From Pithys albifrons albifrons (Eukaryota; Chordata; Aves; Passeriformes; Thamnophilidae), in the NCBI RefSeq assembly GCF_047495875.1, contig NC_092459.1, positions 19,143,795-19,207,794 of the forward strand: a stretch of DNA of 64,000 nucleotides, written 5' to 3'. This document shows positions 1 to 13,800 of this stretch, piece after piece (the stretch's first letter is position 1; each line of letters opens with the position of its first letter). The notes beneath the pieces were generated by a model. That model was not told the DNA's origin and ran no database searches. It saw only the letters and a program-made list of their open reading frames with translations. The position numbers were made by a program, and so were the translations under genes.

Positions 1-741
1 AAATGATCAAATATGATTTACTATTATGGATTTCTTGAATGTTGACTTTATTATTGTGTATTACTTGGTGTTTTCTTTCTGAATAACAAGTTATAGTTTG
101 TTTTTTCTTTCCCTGTTTACTCAGCTGCTCTGTAAGGTGATTTTACTGCTGAGCTTAACTTGTTAGCTCTGTGCAGGGACAAGGCCCAGACATGTTGATC
201 AGAAAGAGTACCTTGATGATGAGATAAAGGCCTTTCAAGGGTTTGCAACAAAGCTTGATCATTGATCTGGAGTAACTAGTATTGATTGCTTAAAAAACCA
301 ACCAACCAAGCAAACAAACAAAAAAATAAAGGAATTTGTGCTGAGTTTTAGGTATTCTTTTTATGAAAGTTATCTAAGCTAAGCTCTGAAATTTTAATTT
401 CAATTAGTGAGCCAACATATGGAGAGGGATGAGTTATTTTTTAATTTGCTTCTTTTGACTGTTTGGGGCTTATATGTATCATTACCTGGCTGGGATAAAT
501 TGCTGGCAAAGAACTGAAGGATTTTTATTTTCTTTTTGGGGTTCTTTAATTCTGTTTCACTAATCCTAATAAATACTGACTAACTATGCCTAAAGCCTCT
601 GTAAAGATTCTACTCTATAGTTTACAGAAAGATAAGCTTTTTTAATACATTATTATAACTTTCTTATCTTGTGCATGAGCACAGGTAAAAGCTTGTTTGC
701 ATTATGATAACCTAAAGTGTCTGAATTGTTCAGTGAAACAT
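1..741. other. AT-rich non-coding DNA, nothing identified
   Basis: No exon, RNA gene or clear repeat was recognised apart from a short CAAA/CCAA-rich run near 295-330. No CpG-rich block is present. Confidence 0.5.
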
Positions 742-1322
742 ATAGAATCATAGAATCATAGAATCGATTGGGTTGGAAAAGACCTCCAAGATCATCGAGT
801 CCAACCCTTGGTCCAACTCTAGTCCATTTACTAGATCATGGCACCCAGCGCCACGTCCAATCTGTGTTTAAAAATCTCTAGGGGTGGTGAATCCACCACC
901 TCTCTGGGCAGCCCATTCCAATGCCTGATTACTCTCTCTGTAAAGAATTTTTTTCTGATATCCAACTTAAATTTCCCCGGGCAGAGCTTAAGCCCGTGCC
1001 CCCTTGTCCTATTGCTGAGTGCCTGGGAGAAGACACCAGTCCCCACCTGGCTATAACTTCCCTTCAGGTAGTTCTAGACAGTGATGAGGTCACCTCTGAG
1101 CCTCCTCTTCTCCAGGCTAAACAACCCCAGCTCCCTCAGCCTCTCCCCATAGGACTTGTGCTCCAGTCCCTTCACCAGCCCTGTTGCTCTTCTCTGGACT
1201 CGCTCCAGCACCTCAATATCCTTTCTGAACTGAGGGGCCCAAAACTGAACACAGTACTCAAGGTGTGGCCTCACCAATGCAGAGTACAGGGGAAGGATCA
1301 CTGCCCTGGTCCTGCAGGTCAC
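742..1322 (-). mobile_element. CR1 LINE, 5'-truncated 3' end
   Basis: On the minus strand this reads as the end of the CR1 ORF2 protein ([15 protein letters not shown] at the 5' side; the segment FTERVIRHWNGLPREVV near the 3' end), followed by the short 3' UTR and the octamer repeat typical of CR1 tails (three ATTCTATG-type units at 742-764). A frame break between the two protein segments marks it as a dead copy. Typical of bird and reptile genomes. Confidence 0.95.
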
Positions 1323-4300
1323 GCTATTTTTGATATATTAGGTGCTGGTTGCTTTTGCTGCAGAGAGGAACTGAAATTATCCCTAATCATCTGAGGAAAA
1401 CATACTTGATAAACATTTTTGGGAGAAAACTCCTCCAACCTCCTATATAGATTTTCTTTTTTTTCTTCCTCATTGAAATAATCTTTCGAGGAAATGTGAC
1501 CTTGTCATAGTTTCATTAAAATGAATACAGAAGACGATTTAGTCTGACAAAGGAGGATTGTTGCAGGAATGCATCTCATCGTTAAATAGTCTGTTGTTGT
1601 TGAGCTCAATAACTTTGTTTAGGTGAAAGAATGATGGTTTCTGAACAATCTTCTGTTAAACTGGTGCAGGTTTCTCTAGGGGCAGTGTGCAGACCAAGGC
1701 AGAGTTTTCTTCCCACTCCATGGCTAACTAAAAGGAGGTAGTGAGTAGGACTCTGAGGCTGATGGACTGAAAGGTCCCAAGAAAACACCATTGTTGCTCA
1801 GCTTAAGCCAGTATCCACTAAGGTGGTACAATTTCTGGTAGAAGCTGTGCTAAAAGGGTGTTGTAAAACAGTATTTCAGAGAGTTCAATCATGTAACAAT
1901 TACTGTTTTGATGAGTTTGCTTGAATTCCACAGGTATCTTTTTTTGAGCTGTAACAGGACCCTACTATATTAGGGCAAAGAAGAGCAAGATGTATTAAAA
2001 CAATAATAAAAATGCTGAGAAAGGGGATACTATTAAACTCCCTCCCCATTACCTGCTGGGATAATGGATTTGTTAAATTTTGCATATATTGTACTTTGTT
2101 TACAATTCAATCTATCTGAATAGTTCTCTTTAGGCGGGGTGAAGTGGTAACAATAGAAATGAGTAGGTGAGAAGCCAGCTGAAATGCAAAATATTTCCAG
2201 TGTTGTCCTGGATTTACTGAACGTAACCATTCTGCTCTATGTATACATTTTTGTGTAGTAAAAGATACAGTAAGTTGCTGTAAAAAAATTAATTTCCAGC
2301 TTGTTTCTTGTCCAGAATACAATGAGGAGAAAATAGTTGAAGTTATTTTTAAGTGCGTGAACAGGTTGCATGTGGTGCTTTGGGTGTTAGATGGAGTTAT
2401 CGTTGGGAATTAGGAACTTTTGTCAGTGTATCCAAAGAGATAAACGGATCCCTGAAACTGTGTGCATCTTCTGAGCCCCACCTGGGCAATCGCTGTGGAA
2501 GGAGGCTGAACATATGAACAGTCAGTGTCAGCATCTGTTGGAAGTCAGATGCTTTTAGATGTTCCAAGTTCTGCTTTTGCAATGTGCCAGCAAGTGCTTC
2601 AGTTCTGACATTGCTGGAGAAAAGCTTGGACCAGTGACCCAGAATTTAGGCATCTCCTTGCCTAGGTCATCTGAAGGTTCAGTCTAGGAAGTATGTAGGG
2701 TTGCTGGAAAGGTATAGGAAGAAACATGATCCAAAAATTAAGTCAAATCTCTTGCTATTTCATATCCAGAATGTGTCACCCTGGTAAAAAGATGTTGCTA
2801 AACGCAATCCAAGAGCTAAGATAACTTGCACTTTTGCTCTGGTTGGGTTTCAGCCTCCTTTTTAGTACAATAATCAGTTTGTATACCTGAACTTTATGTT
2901 TTCTTTTGGTAGAACTGGGATCTCTTGCTCCCTGTTTCAGGTCTCCAGGGTGTCTTTTTGCAGCTTTCTGCTTCATGGGACTCCTAATTACTCTTAAAGA
3001 GCTTTCAGGCCAAGGTATTATCAGATGATACAACAGTTTTATATTGCTAATTAGAGTTAAACAGACTGTATTAGAGAAATGTATATGTATGAAACCATTA
3101 AACAGAAATTGTTTCAAAGTAAGGGTAACTGTTTTGAAAACTAAATATTTATACAGGAAATCTGATAGGTAAAAGAAGTGTAGAAATAAATAACAAGCCA
3201 GACTGGTCTCACTAGTGGAAATTTCCTTAAAAATAGTTACTTTTTCACAAATATGTCAACTATATGGTCAAAACTACATTTCCTAGAATTTTTTTTTTCT
3301 TCGCATGATATTCCTGTCATTACCCAGCACACTCTGTCCTTTCACTGCCAGGGCTGGATACTTCATTTTCTCAATGACTTTGCAGTTTTCTGCCGTTTGA
3401 TTTCTGTTTTATTAAAGCTCTCTGTTTTTCCTGTTGCATTTGACAGCATGTTGTAGGTGAGTTCAGTGCTTCATGCACACACAAGCTGAGGGTGAGCTCG
3501 GCAGCGCCTCTGTCATCAGCACTGACATCACCAACAGGCACATCAGGCAGTGACGTGGCTTCTGTGATGTGACTGCTGTGCCTCATGTCGGGTGTCTCAT
3601 GGCATTTATCCCAGTTCAGACTGGTGGCCTCGGTATTAAGTGTATTGGTATTCCTTTAATACTAGTAGAAAGTTAGTAGCCTTAATACAGATAGATGCCT
3701 TTCAGCACAGAGAGGGATCTCCCATGTATTTATGCAGATTTCCACATAATGTCTGTACATGGTTTCGTTACAGCATCAGCAAAATTTTTTTGTGAAATTT
3801 CAGTGTCAGTATTGACTAATAAGGTGCTGAGGTGGAGAAGACCTGCTCGGGACCAGGCCCAGCCTGTGTTTTTGACCGTGCAGGCAGTACCAGTGTCACC
3901 AGTGTCCTGAGTATGGAGGCAGCTAAAGTAAATGGTCATAAAATGCTGATTCTTACATGGCAGCCTTTCTGGTTATAGCATAGCCAGCACTGAAACAGTC
4001 TTGAGGAGTTACAAGGGAGTGCAAGTCTGCTGGTGTTCCTGCCACTACTCTCTGGACAGTCTGGTTCGTGTCTAATGTTTTATTTTGATATTTTGATTTT
4101 TTTTTGCAACTTGGTTCTTTTAATTTTTAGCTAACTAAAGCTTAGATTTTTAGCACTGCAAGTAGTTTGTAAAGTTCAGGGGGTTTTGCTATTTGTCAGT
4201 CTTTCCTAACATCCAGAGATCTGGGCTTGATTTCAGGGAATGCAATTTTTTAGTATTAGACATGCTGTTGTTAGCAGTCTGTCTGAAACTTGAGCTGGCA

Positions 4301-7300
4301 GACTCATCGCTCTTTTGACTCTGGTTTTGTTTTTTATTCAGAATAATAATATCTGTTGTACATGCTTGACTACATAATTAGTATGTAATGTGTGAATTTG
4401 TGAAATACTAAAGAGGAATTTGTACTTATTTCTTTGTAGTTTATTTGCAGGTAAGTCTTGTTAATTCGTGTGGTTTTGCTTTTGTTTCCATCACTGGAAA
4501 CACTTTTTGCATGAATGTGTACTGTTTAGTTTGGTTAGGGTTTTTTAGTAACTGTTTTCCACAGAGACTTGTAGCGCTGACGTTGCGGTCATGCTTTGGG
4601 TGTGTGTGCAAGCTGTGTGTAATTAGCAGCGTGCCTGGACCGCAGGGACCTGGGCTTCCTGCAGCAGCAGCTTAGCACAACTTCAAGTGTAAGGGGAATG
4701 AAAGTCCTTGGCTCTGATCTGCTTCCCATGGGAAGGAGTGCTCAACGCATGTGTTTTTGCATGCACAATTTTGTTTTAGATGTTTCTTTTTCCTCAGCAA
4801 AATAGACACTTTCCACCTGCATGACTGTGTGAGGAGCTGATTTTTGGATGCCAAGAGTATGCTGGTGGATGTCAAACGTGACTTAGAAGTGTCAGTAAAG
4901 GGCAGCATTTGCAGAAACACTTACTCCTAAAAGCCAGCCTTCCTCCTCTGGAGTTCCTCTTGCCCTGCACCTTGTGCCTCTACCTACCTGTGCATGTGCC
5001 AGTAGAGGAGTGCTTTGGGAAGGGCCTAAGAGCAACGTAGCTGGGTACCAGAGTGAAGAAATGTTTAACTTCAGTTTTCTCTCCTGATACTGAAGAACCA
5101 GTGGTCACAAGTGGGAAAGGAGAGTGGGTTGAAAATAGCGTGGTGCCTCCTACCTGTAGCAATGCAGCCTAAATCAGTGCTTAAAAGCTGGGAAAAATGA
5201 CAGGCTGTCCAGTGGTGACTGAATTTCTTAAAATCTGTCATCGAGGTTCCTCTGTATATGAAGCAGTTGCCATTTTCCAAAAGTTTACAAGTTGCCCAAA
5301 TTGGGGAACTTCTGCAGGCATGAGTGTTTCTTAGCACAAGGTTTACCTTCCTGACAAATGTCCAGCCTCTTCTATGAAACTTCACCTGAAATGAAAGGTG
5401 AACAGTCTGAGATCCTGTTCATTCTGGAGCACAGTCAGCATGATGTATTTGGACCCAAATGGTTAGCTTTACAAAAGTAATTATAACTTTAAAAATTCAG
5501 TCATTTCCTGATATCTGAACACTTCCAGTTCTTACTTCTATGTAGTGCCTTGTACACTTACTTTTGAGGAGCTGGGCAGATTTTCATTGTCTAGAAATAT
5601 GGGTCGGTAAAGGGAAGCGTATCTTATCAGAGAAATAACCAGATATATCAAGGTTAAAAAGTACTCAGATTGCTAAGCCTGCTGGTTTGTTTTGACTTGT
5701 AAACTGTATGTTATCGAATTTTATAATTACTAAAAGTAGTATGAAATGGTAAACTTTTAAATATTTCTTTTACTGAAAAGGTTTGTGTATTTCAAGGTGC
5801 TCAAGTATTTGTAGAAAGTTGAAGTATTTGGGGAATTCAGTTTGAAGGAAGGTGTGTCTATGCAGTCCTAAGTGTCTTGTTGCAATCCAAAATGACATAA
5901 GTGAAAAAGATAAATGTTTTAAAACTGCACATTGTAATAAGAGCAAGCAGGTCCTGCCAGTCTGCTTTAGGTTCAGTGGTATTCATATTTTTTCATTAAA
6001 AAATAACCAGATGTGTTTCATTTGAAGCATTGTACACTTACTTTGCTCAGTCTGTGTAAGGTATTCATATGGTAGAAGTGACTAAAACTGTTTAGTGAGT
6101 CTTTTAAAATATGATCGACACACTTCCTCTTCTATTATTTTTATTGTTTATTTTCATTATTCTATTTCTAAAACTATTTTGCAAACCTTCAAACATAGCT
6201 TAAAGTATTCACGTTTCTTGATGGCCATGTGCCTGTTCATGTCCACTGCTCCCAGGTCTGTTGTTGCTGGGCTCCAGACTGCTGAACTGCTTGTGCCTGA
6301 AGTTCTATTTCTTTCTTCCTTTATTGTGGTTTTGCATTGAAGTAACTCAGATGACTTCTTCAAGACCATCTCTGATTTATGCAATTGCAAGGTTGGATAG
6401 AGATTTGGGGTGCTTTTTCTTGCTCCCCCTTTGAGTTCACATTTGTATTGAAAGTGCACATGATAGTAAGTGCAGAGTTATTTGGTTTTACTTCTGTGTC
6501 ACTAAAATAAATTAAGAAAACAATAAATGAAGCTTCACTAGCCTAATCTGGCCTTTAAAATTAATGTCACTCTTTTAACTCCTCAGCTGTATTACATTGA
6601 ACTATAAATAATCTAAGGATAATGAATGGAAAAGCACATGGTGCCAAGAATGCTTCTCAATTGGCAGAGTGGCCAAAATTTGTTTAAATTTGCTTATGCC
6701 CCAGCAGGTCTCTGTAAACAGAGCCTAAGTGAGCTTGTTTTTGAAGGAAGCGTAAGAAAAGTCATTTTACTGAATAACATATCACAGAAAAAAGTCATAA
6801 ATCTGTGTGTTGTGCTAACAATTTTGAGAGTATATATTCCTTTTTTAAATTCTACATTAGCACTTTCACACTTAATTTAACTTGAAGACAATTTTCCCAT
6901 TATATCAGATTTTTTTTCATGCTTTAACACTCCAAATAGAAATTTTTAGAAATGCAAGAATTTCCCTGAAGCATTTGCAGAGCTTCAAAGGGGTATTGGC
7001 ATAAGATGAAAAAGTTTAATCAATTACTGTATTCTCATTGCTCTGGTTGGCACACATAAAGTCATGGATGCGAGTAGTGGTAAAAGGGCAAATTGGATTT
7101 TTAGTAACTAATTTAATTATTTGAAGTAATTCCAGACAGATTCTGTAATGCTAAGTAGTCTGTGATTATTACATTTTTTAAAAAGTGAATTTTAATAGTA
7201 CGTTAAAAAAAAAGAAAAGAAGGTTGTCCTTTAGGTGTTTTCTACAGGGGAAAATGCCTTTGAAATTTCCCCCCTTCACACAGCCCTCAGCCTCAGTTTT

Positions 7301-8813
7301 TTATTGCAACCACTGTTGCCCTGAAGTGTACTTTTTGTCTTGATCCTTTTGATTTGCAGGTAAAGGTTAGGTGGAACTGGGGCTTTCTTCATGAGCATGA
7401 AATTTTGCAAGATTTATGGTGGGGTTTAGTGGCCAGATTCAGCCCGACTCTAACTCTGCTGTTTTCCTAACTGTAGCATTTCACAAGTGCTTTTGTCTGT
7501 GTGGTGGTGTGACATAACACAAAGAACGGTGGGAAAAGTACATATTTTTAAAAGAGGAGTTTGTCTTTTTTTGAATGACATAATCTGTATTTATCTTCAG
7601 TGATAAGCAGCTCTTAAGTTGAAGCAAAAAGCCCCCACTTTGTTTTTATTTTTGTTGTTAAAACACTTTTTCTGTCAAATAAAATAGTATGCCCTGGAGA
7701 TTAAAAGTTTAAAGGAGAATATTTTTGTTAAGTATGAGTGGAAAGAATCTGCAAATTTAAAAGTTTAAAATTTGTACCTGCAGAATTAAGCAAACGCAGA
7801 AGTGATGTAAAGCTAAAATCAAGCTTTAAAACTTTCTGAAATGAGGATGTTTGTCTCAGTCTGCCCTTTCTAAAGGGCGTGTAATCTGAGAAAGGAGTTT
7901 CTCCCTTTTTTCCTTTTCTCTATCTTTTGTAATCTTGACCTGCTGCTCCCTAGGTGAAGTGATTAGAGGATCTTTCCAGGTGCTGTGTTCAGTTATAGGG
8001 TTTTGTGTCTTGTTTATGATGCAAAGGAAATGTTTTGGAATGAATGAAACAGGGCAGTGTTAACAACCATAACAGGAAAAACATTAGGTGGCACCTCCAA
8101 TTTTTGTTTTACTCTAGTTGAGAAAATCAATTCCAATGTTGAGATTTCTTTTCACCATTATGAAACATGGGTTGGTTGCTTGTTTTAGAGGAAGTAGGGG
8201 GGGGCATGTTGAAGGGAAATTATGCATTGGTTGACCAGATTTTGCTCCTGGGTCCCAAGTCATTAGTTTTGCTTGTAGTGTCTCAAATTACCTCTTTTTT
8301 CCCTAGTGCCAGATCTTGGCTGTCTGACAAACAGCACTGCGCTGGACTTGGGTGCCTGGGGAATTGTATCAGAGGGAAAGTGTTGGAGTGGAGAGTTACC
8401 AGGCACCTGATACCTAAGTTACCATTATATACCTAAGTTACCTTTTATGTAGAATCCAGATACTCTCTAACCTAACAGTCCCAAAACCTCAGAGGTGTCT
8501 GCTGCTCCCATGATGTTCCCCTGCATGGCTCAGATGTTTTTTCAGCATATACAACAGTTTTTCTTTTGCCAATGTTGAGAATTCACTTCCACTGAGCTGG
8601 GGGGTTCATGCCTCTCAGATGAGCCTTTCCCCAGCAACGCCCCAGTTTCCCAAGTGGCCTAATCCTGCAGATACGATCAACTCATTCCAGTAGCCTCTTC
8701 TTCCCCCTTCTCCCACCATACAGAGCTACTTCATGTATTTGAAGTGGTTGTTGCTGTGGTTCACTTACACAGTACAGTGAGAGGAGGGGCAGAGAGCAGC
8801 ACAAGTACATCCA
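1323..8813. other. Non-coding DNA upstream of the first coding exon
   Basis: AT-rich sequence. Many short open frames exist on both strands, but none shows recognisable protein similarity or convincing paired splice sites. No CpG island was seen, so the ARHGEF10 promoter is probably further upstream. This is likely the 5' intron or flanking DNA. Confidence 0.45.
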
Positions 8814-8999
8814 AAAGGGTTCTCAAGCACTGGAAGAGGCTGCCCAGGGAAGTGGCTGAGTCACCATCCCTAGAGGTATTTAGCAGGCACGTAGATGTGG
8901 TGCTTGGGGACATGGTTTAGTGGTGGACTTCATACTGTTGGCTTAATGTTTGGATTCAATCTTAAGGGTCTTTTCCAACCTAAATTCTATGATTCTGTG
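8814..8999 (+). mobile_element. CR1 LINE 3' fragment
   Basis: Plus-strand remnant of the CR1 ORF2 C-terminus (CTGCCCAGGGAAGTGG and the following TTTAG region), then the 3' UTR ending TTCTATGATTCTGTG. Heavily truncated at the 5' side. It is the only plus-oriented retroelement recognised in the window. Confidence 0.9.
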
Positions 9000-10684
9000 A
9001 AAAAATGTGGCTTTGTGTCTCTTAACTGCTTGTATCTGCCATCTACTTATTTATCTGCCTAACCTGAGTGAGTAGCCAACACTTCACACACTGGTAATGT
9101 CAGAAACCACTTTACCTGGCATTTCAGGTGTTTGTGTTTTCCAAATTTGAAGTAGGCAATAGGCATATTGAAAACATAAAAAACTGAAAAAAACCCCTGG
9201 AGATAAAACATTATCTCCCCCTTTTCTTTCTTTTCTTCATTACAGTCAAGCAACAAGTAGTACAATCTAGTCAGATGAATGCTGAATCAGGAGAATGCTG
9301 TGTTTGTCTTTAATCACTTCGAAGAGCTCTGCAGGATTTCTTGCATCTTTCAGGGTAAAATAGAATTGCTAATGAACAAAAGCAAAAAATGAGAAGCCTT
9401 AATCCAAAGGCTGAGTTCATACAGAGGGATTTTTAAAGGGCATCAAAATGAAATTAAATGTCCTGCTGCCTGAGCTGTTAACCATGACAATAAATGCAGA
9501 ATAACTCTTTTTTTTGTTCCTTACTATTTTTTACAATTAATTCACTTTTTCTCCTGCAGAGAGCCTGCATGAAAGATCTTGTTATTTGTGGCTATGGTAA
9601 AATATGCTGGCTCAGCCTGCCTGAAGAAACAGAAGCCTTGGCTGGAATGCTGATTACCATGACAATCTAAGCAGTCTAGAGCTGTGGTGTGTGTGGGTTT
9701 TATCATAAAGATAAAACACATGTCCTGGATGGTAGAATAGCTGATAATATCATCATGACTCAGGAGATCCAATTGCCCTTGCAAGACTTTTATTTTTCAT
9801 TTTGTTACCTGAAAGAGGAGGCAGGGAGAACCTTTTCAACTTCAGGTATATTTTAATAACCCATTAGTGTGTTTGCGTCTTTATCTATTTTAGTAAATGG
9901 TTTTATGATGTAGATACATGAGGGGGCTTAAATATTTGTGGATTTTCCACAGTAGCACGGAGGGAAACTGCCTTGCACTTCTACCTGTTCCTACTCCCCA
10001 GCCCCATGTACAGTGCCAAATCTGTGCTACAGTGTCTTCACAAGCAAAGACAAAAACCCTCCACATTCGTACTTCCTACCTATACTAAAGTGTAATTATT
10101 TCAGCCATTATTTCTTGAAAGGTAAGAACTGAAAAGTCAGTCCTCCCCCCCTTCACCAGAGTGAACCTTGTGGTAGTAGGGCTGCATGAAGTTGTTGGTT
10201 TAAATCTATTGCAGATTGGAGTAGAAAAAACAGTCTGCTGGTGTCATGAAGTATGTGAAGAAAATTACTGTCCCTGGCATTGGACACTGTTAAGAGAGAA
10301 CAGATTTAGGAGTTTGAGTTAGAAAGGAAAAACGAAGTTATAAAGTCCCAAAGTCCCTGTACAAATAAATTGACCTGTGAACTTTTCTCATTTAAAGAAT
10401 TGGCTGTTAAAGGGTTTTCCTGAAAATGTTTTGGGTCATTACAACAAAACCAAGAGTATTTGCATTATCACATCTTAGTTGCTTTCCAAGTAATTTTCTT
10501 GTTTACGCTGAAGGATTTATTGAAAACTGCATGAGGTTATCAACACGTCAAGGAGCTTTTGTTCTGTTCCAGTAACCCAAAAATCTGAGGGTTCATTGTA
10601 TAAGCTTCATTTGTAATGTGGAGCACTTGCTCCCATGAAATCATTATTAAGAATAAACAACCAAAAGCATGACTTTCTGCTCAG
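9000..10684. other. Non-coding DNA before exon 1
   Basis: Nothing recognised except the pyrimidine tract and acceptor just before 10685 and the alternative in-frame ATG at 10669. Confidence 0.45.
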
Positions 10685-10855
10685 TTCTAGAGCGTGAACC
10701 AAAAGCTGTGGGTACGAACAATGAGGATGAGGATGAGGGAGAACAGTTCGACTTTGATAGTGGAGATGAGATACCAGAAGCCGACAGGCAAGCCATTGTG
10801 CTGCCCCCTCCTGATTCTGGAAATAACATAGAGCACCAAGAGGCTGATGCCACAG
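10685..10855 (+). CDS. ARHGEF10: ARHGEF10 coding exon 1 of window (acidic N-terminus)
   Basis: The exon encodes an acidic stretch with a GAT/GAG-rich core ([20 protein letters not shown]). The donor is cag|gtaag after 10855, ending with one base of a split Ala codon. The 5' border is uncertain. A good pyrimidine tract ending in ctcag puts the exon start at 10685. However, an in-frame ATG at 10669 (A at -3; in-frame stop at 10654) could be the true start if the exon begins further 5'. With that ATG the DH domain falls at residue 399, about where I recall it in the mammalian protein, so at most a few codons lie upstream. Confidence 0.85.
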
Positions 10856-13800
10856 GTAAGTCAGCCTGTCAATCTGCACCTCTACTAGGCTAAAGAGCCA
10901 AGACTGATCACAGGATACCTTTTTTTTACAGTGCGATAAAAATACTATAAAAAGAGGTTTCCATGCAAATACAATGCAAGTGTTCTGAATATTCCTGCCA
11001 GTTACACTCATGGTAGATTTGACAAGGCAAATGGCCATCACATATAGTTTGTGAAGTTTCCCATCCAAGTGAGACACCCAAACCAATGGATTGGTCACAG
11101 TCACAGTGTCATGCTACAGTAAAGCTTTATGCCCTTGCAGATCTTAAGGCATTTTGCTGATTGCTGATCTTAAGATGTTGTGCATTAAACTAAGTGGAGT
11201 TTGAATGTAAGAATTTTGTTCATAAGCAGAAGTCTTACTAAACATTAAACCATTTGTTACAACACTTGCAGATGTTCCCATTGCTGAGGTGCAGTGTAGA
11301 AATTGCTGTATTTCTTCTCAAATCACTAACAGCTGGTTTTACTTACTTCGATCCAGTTTCATTTTGTAGGCAGAGTCATTGTTCTAATGGCAATTAAAGG
11401 TTAGATAACTCTTCGAGTGACTATGCACTTTGATAACCTGGAACTTCAATGACATCTTTTCCCGAAAATTTGTTGCTTGCTCACCCATTTGTGAAGTTGT
11501 GCTTACAGCTCAAACTATGTGATTGCTTAGGATGCAGTTCTGCAGCTCACTTCAGAGGGGCCTTTCGTTCTGCTGTGTCTCAAAAAATACCAGGAACTTT
11601 TCATGAAAGAAAAAAATTACGTTTTCAAAGATGAAAACTTGGAAAATTATTTTTTTCCTTAACAGAGTGTTTTCAGAACTGTTCTTTGAGGAGTGTCCTC
11701 AGTGAACTTTTTCTGTCCTCATGCCTATTCCTAAAATGTTTCTTATATGTGTGAGATCCAGATAATCTAGAATCCAAATTTTAAACTTCAGGGTTTAAGC
11801 CTGTTTTGAGCCATGTGCTTATGACAAGCAGAAGAGGACCTTGGCTACTTGTCAGATGTTCTCCTATGCAAAATTTGCAATCCAGTTATTGTTTTTCCAT
11901 GGACGTCCTTGAAACTCACCTTGTTTTGCTACTGTTGCATTACTCATCTGTAAAATGGAGAGGATGGCACTTCTGTTTGGGAGTTTTGAGCCATAGATTG
12001 TAAGCAACTTGTATGGTAAATATCAGGTCAATGTTTAGGATACTTGCAAAGAGTGATATTAGGACAACTTGAAGAGGTATGAAAAATAAAACATTATCTT
12101 TTTGTTTAATTTTTCAGCTAAAGGAGCTGATCATTTAGAAAACAGTGAAAAGCTGCAAACATCAGAACCTGCTGTGGAAGGTGCTCCAGCCAAAGTAAAT
12201 CCCTACTCAGTCATAAATATTTCACCAATCCAAGAAAAGGATCCATCCTCATCACCAGAACCAAGTCCTCAAGATGAATGTGCAAGTCCAAACTTGTCTG
12301 CTGGATATTCTGTTCCTGTCCCTTGTGGATATGCTGTGCCATCTAACTTACCTTTGATCCTGCCAGCATACTCCAGTCCTGTCATAATTCGCAGTGTTTC
12401 TGTAGACGAAGAAGGTACTGTATTTAGGCACCTTACTTTATTTGAAGGGGAATTCTTGTTTAATTTCATGTACCTGTGCTCCTTTGTTAATGCCTGTATA
12501 GCATTCAGCCTGGATAAGTGTGGAAATGATTAATGCTAATTCCTTTTTAATGTCATGAAATAATTTCCAGAGCCATAGTTAAGTGTTCAAGCCAAATGGC
12601 TTCTTCTTGTACCTTATATTGCTTTTTCAAGGTTCTGGCAGAGTTCTCTCCCTTTTACCTTTTCTGTGTGTGCTTCTCTTTTGTTTATTTTCAAGTCCTC
12701 ATGGATTTAGAATTGCTGTGGGATTTGATGTATTCTGTTTGCCTTTTAGTACAATTTTAAGACAGAAGAGGAAAGTAGAGAAGGAAATAAGTATGGATTA
12801 CTACAGAAATAGGAGGTCACCTGTTTTGTAGAGTTAGCAAAGCTGGCAGTTTAATGTCAAGAGAGTACTAGGAAGAGAAAGCTCCCTATATCTTCCTGCC
12901 TTTTCCTTTTTCTTGTATTTGGAATATACTTTTCTCTACCTAGGCAGCAATTGTACTATCATTCCAGGCTTTTTTCCAGCTGTTCTGGGTTGAGCTGGCA
13001 AATCGCCAACTGTCCAGGACAGAGTGAAAGGGTTCCTCCTCCCCCCAGCCAGCCAAGGGAAAAAGAAGAGGGAGAGGGAAAAAAAAAAAACTCAAACCAG
13101 GTTTATGCTGAAACTAACTACATGTATTTATACAGAAAAGAGAAAATTAAGAGGAAACTACAATATAACACACACTTACACAAGTTACATATATATAACA
13201 AGGCATAACTTCCCACTCCCCAGTTAATACAAAGCAAAGTCTATTACACTAGATCTGTAAGTACTCTAAGAGACACATAGCAAGAAACAGAAAGAGTAAC
13301 AACAAAGATGTTTCTACTTCCCTGAATGCAAACAAAATGCAAGCAGAGGCAGCAGGGGCAGAGCAAGGCTTGCTCCAAGACAAAAGCTGGGTCACGTCCG
13401 GCTTGTACCTCGCCCATGGCAGAACTGACCAAGCCACTCCCACACACTGGATTTTACACCCTTTGAGATGATGTAGTATGATATGGAATATAATATTATT
13501 GGCTGGAAGAAGTCAGCTGTGAGCTAGCTCAGCCCAGCTTAAATCAGCTGACAATCCTAGGCCTAGCTGAACTTTAAAACCTAAGTTTAGACCCACCTGG
13601 CTAAACCCATAACACCAGCCTTTGCTTTCTACCATCATTAGGAATACTGACAAGTAAAAGCAAATGTATGTGTGGTTGTTATTTCCTGTAGAGGCATATG
13701 TTTGAGAGATTAGAATTAAATGCAGCAAGTAATTGTCATTTGCTCTTAAGAGCTCTTATAACAAATGGTTGTGTCTTTGAATTATTTAATTTTCAAAAAT

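Noticed and set aside
921..1394. 157-codon plus-strand open frame
   Set aside because: It is antisense to the CR1 protein remnant at 742-1322; the real reading is the minus-strand CR1 ORF2 end.
8400..8445. Direct repeat ATACCTAAGTTACC
   Set aside because: Short local duplication in AT-rich DNA without further structure.
10607..11104. 165-codon minus-strand open frame over exon 1
   Set aside because: It is the shadow of the ARHGEF10 exon and its flanks on the opposite strand.
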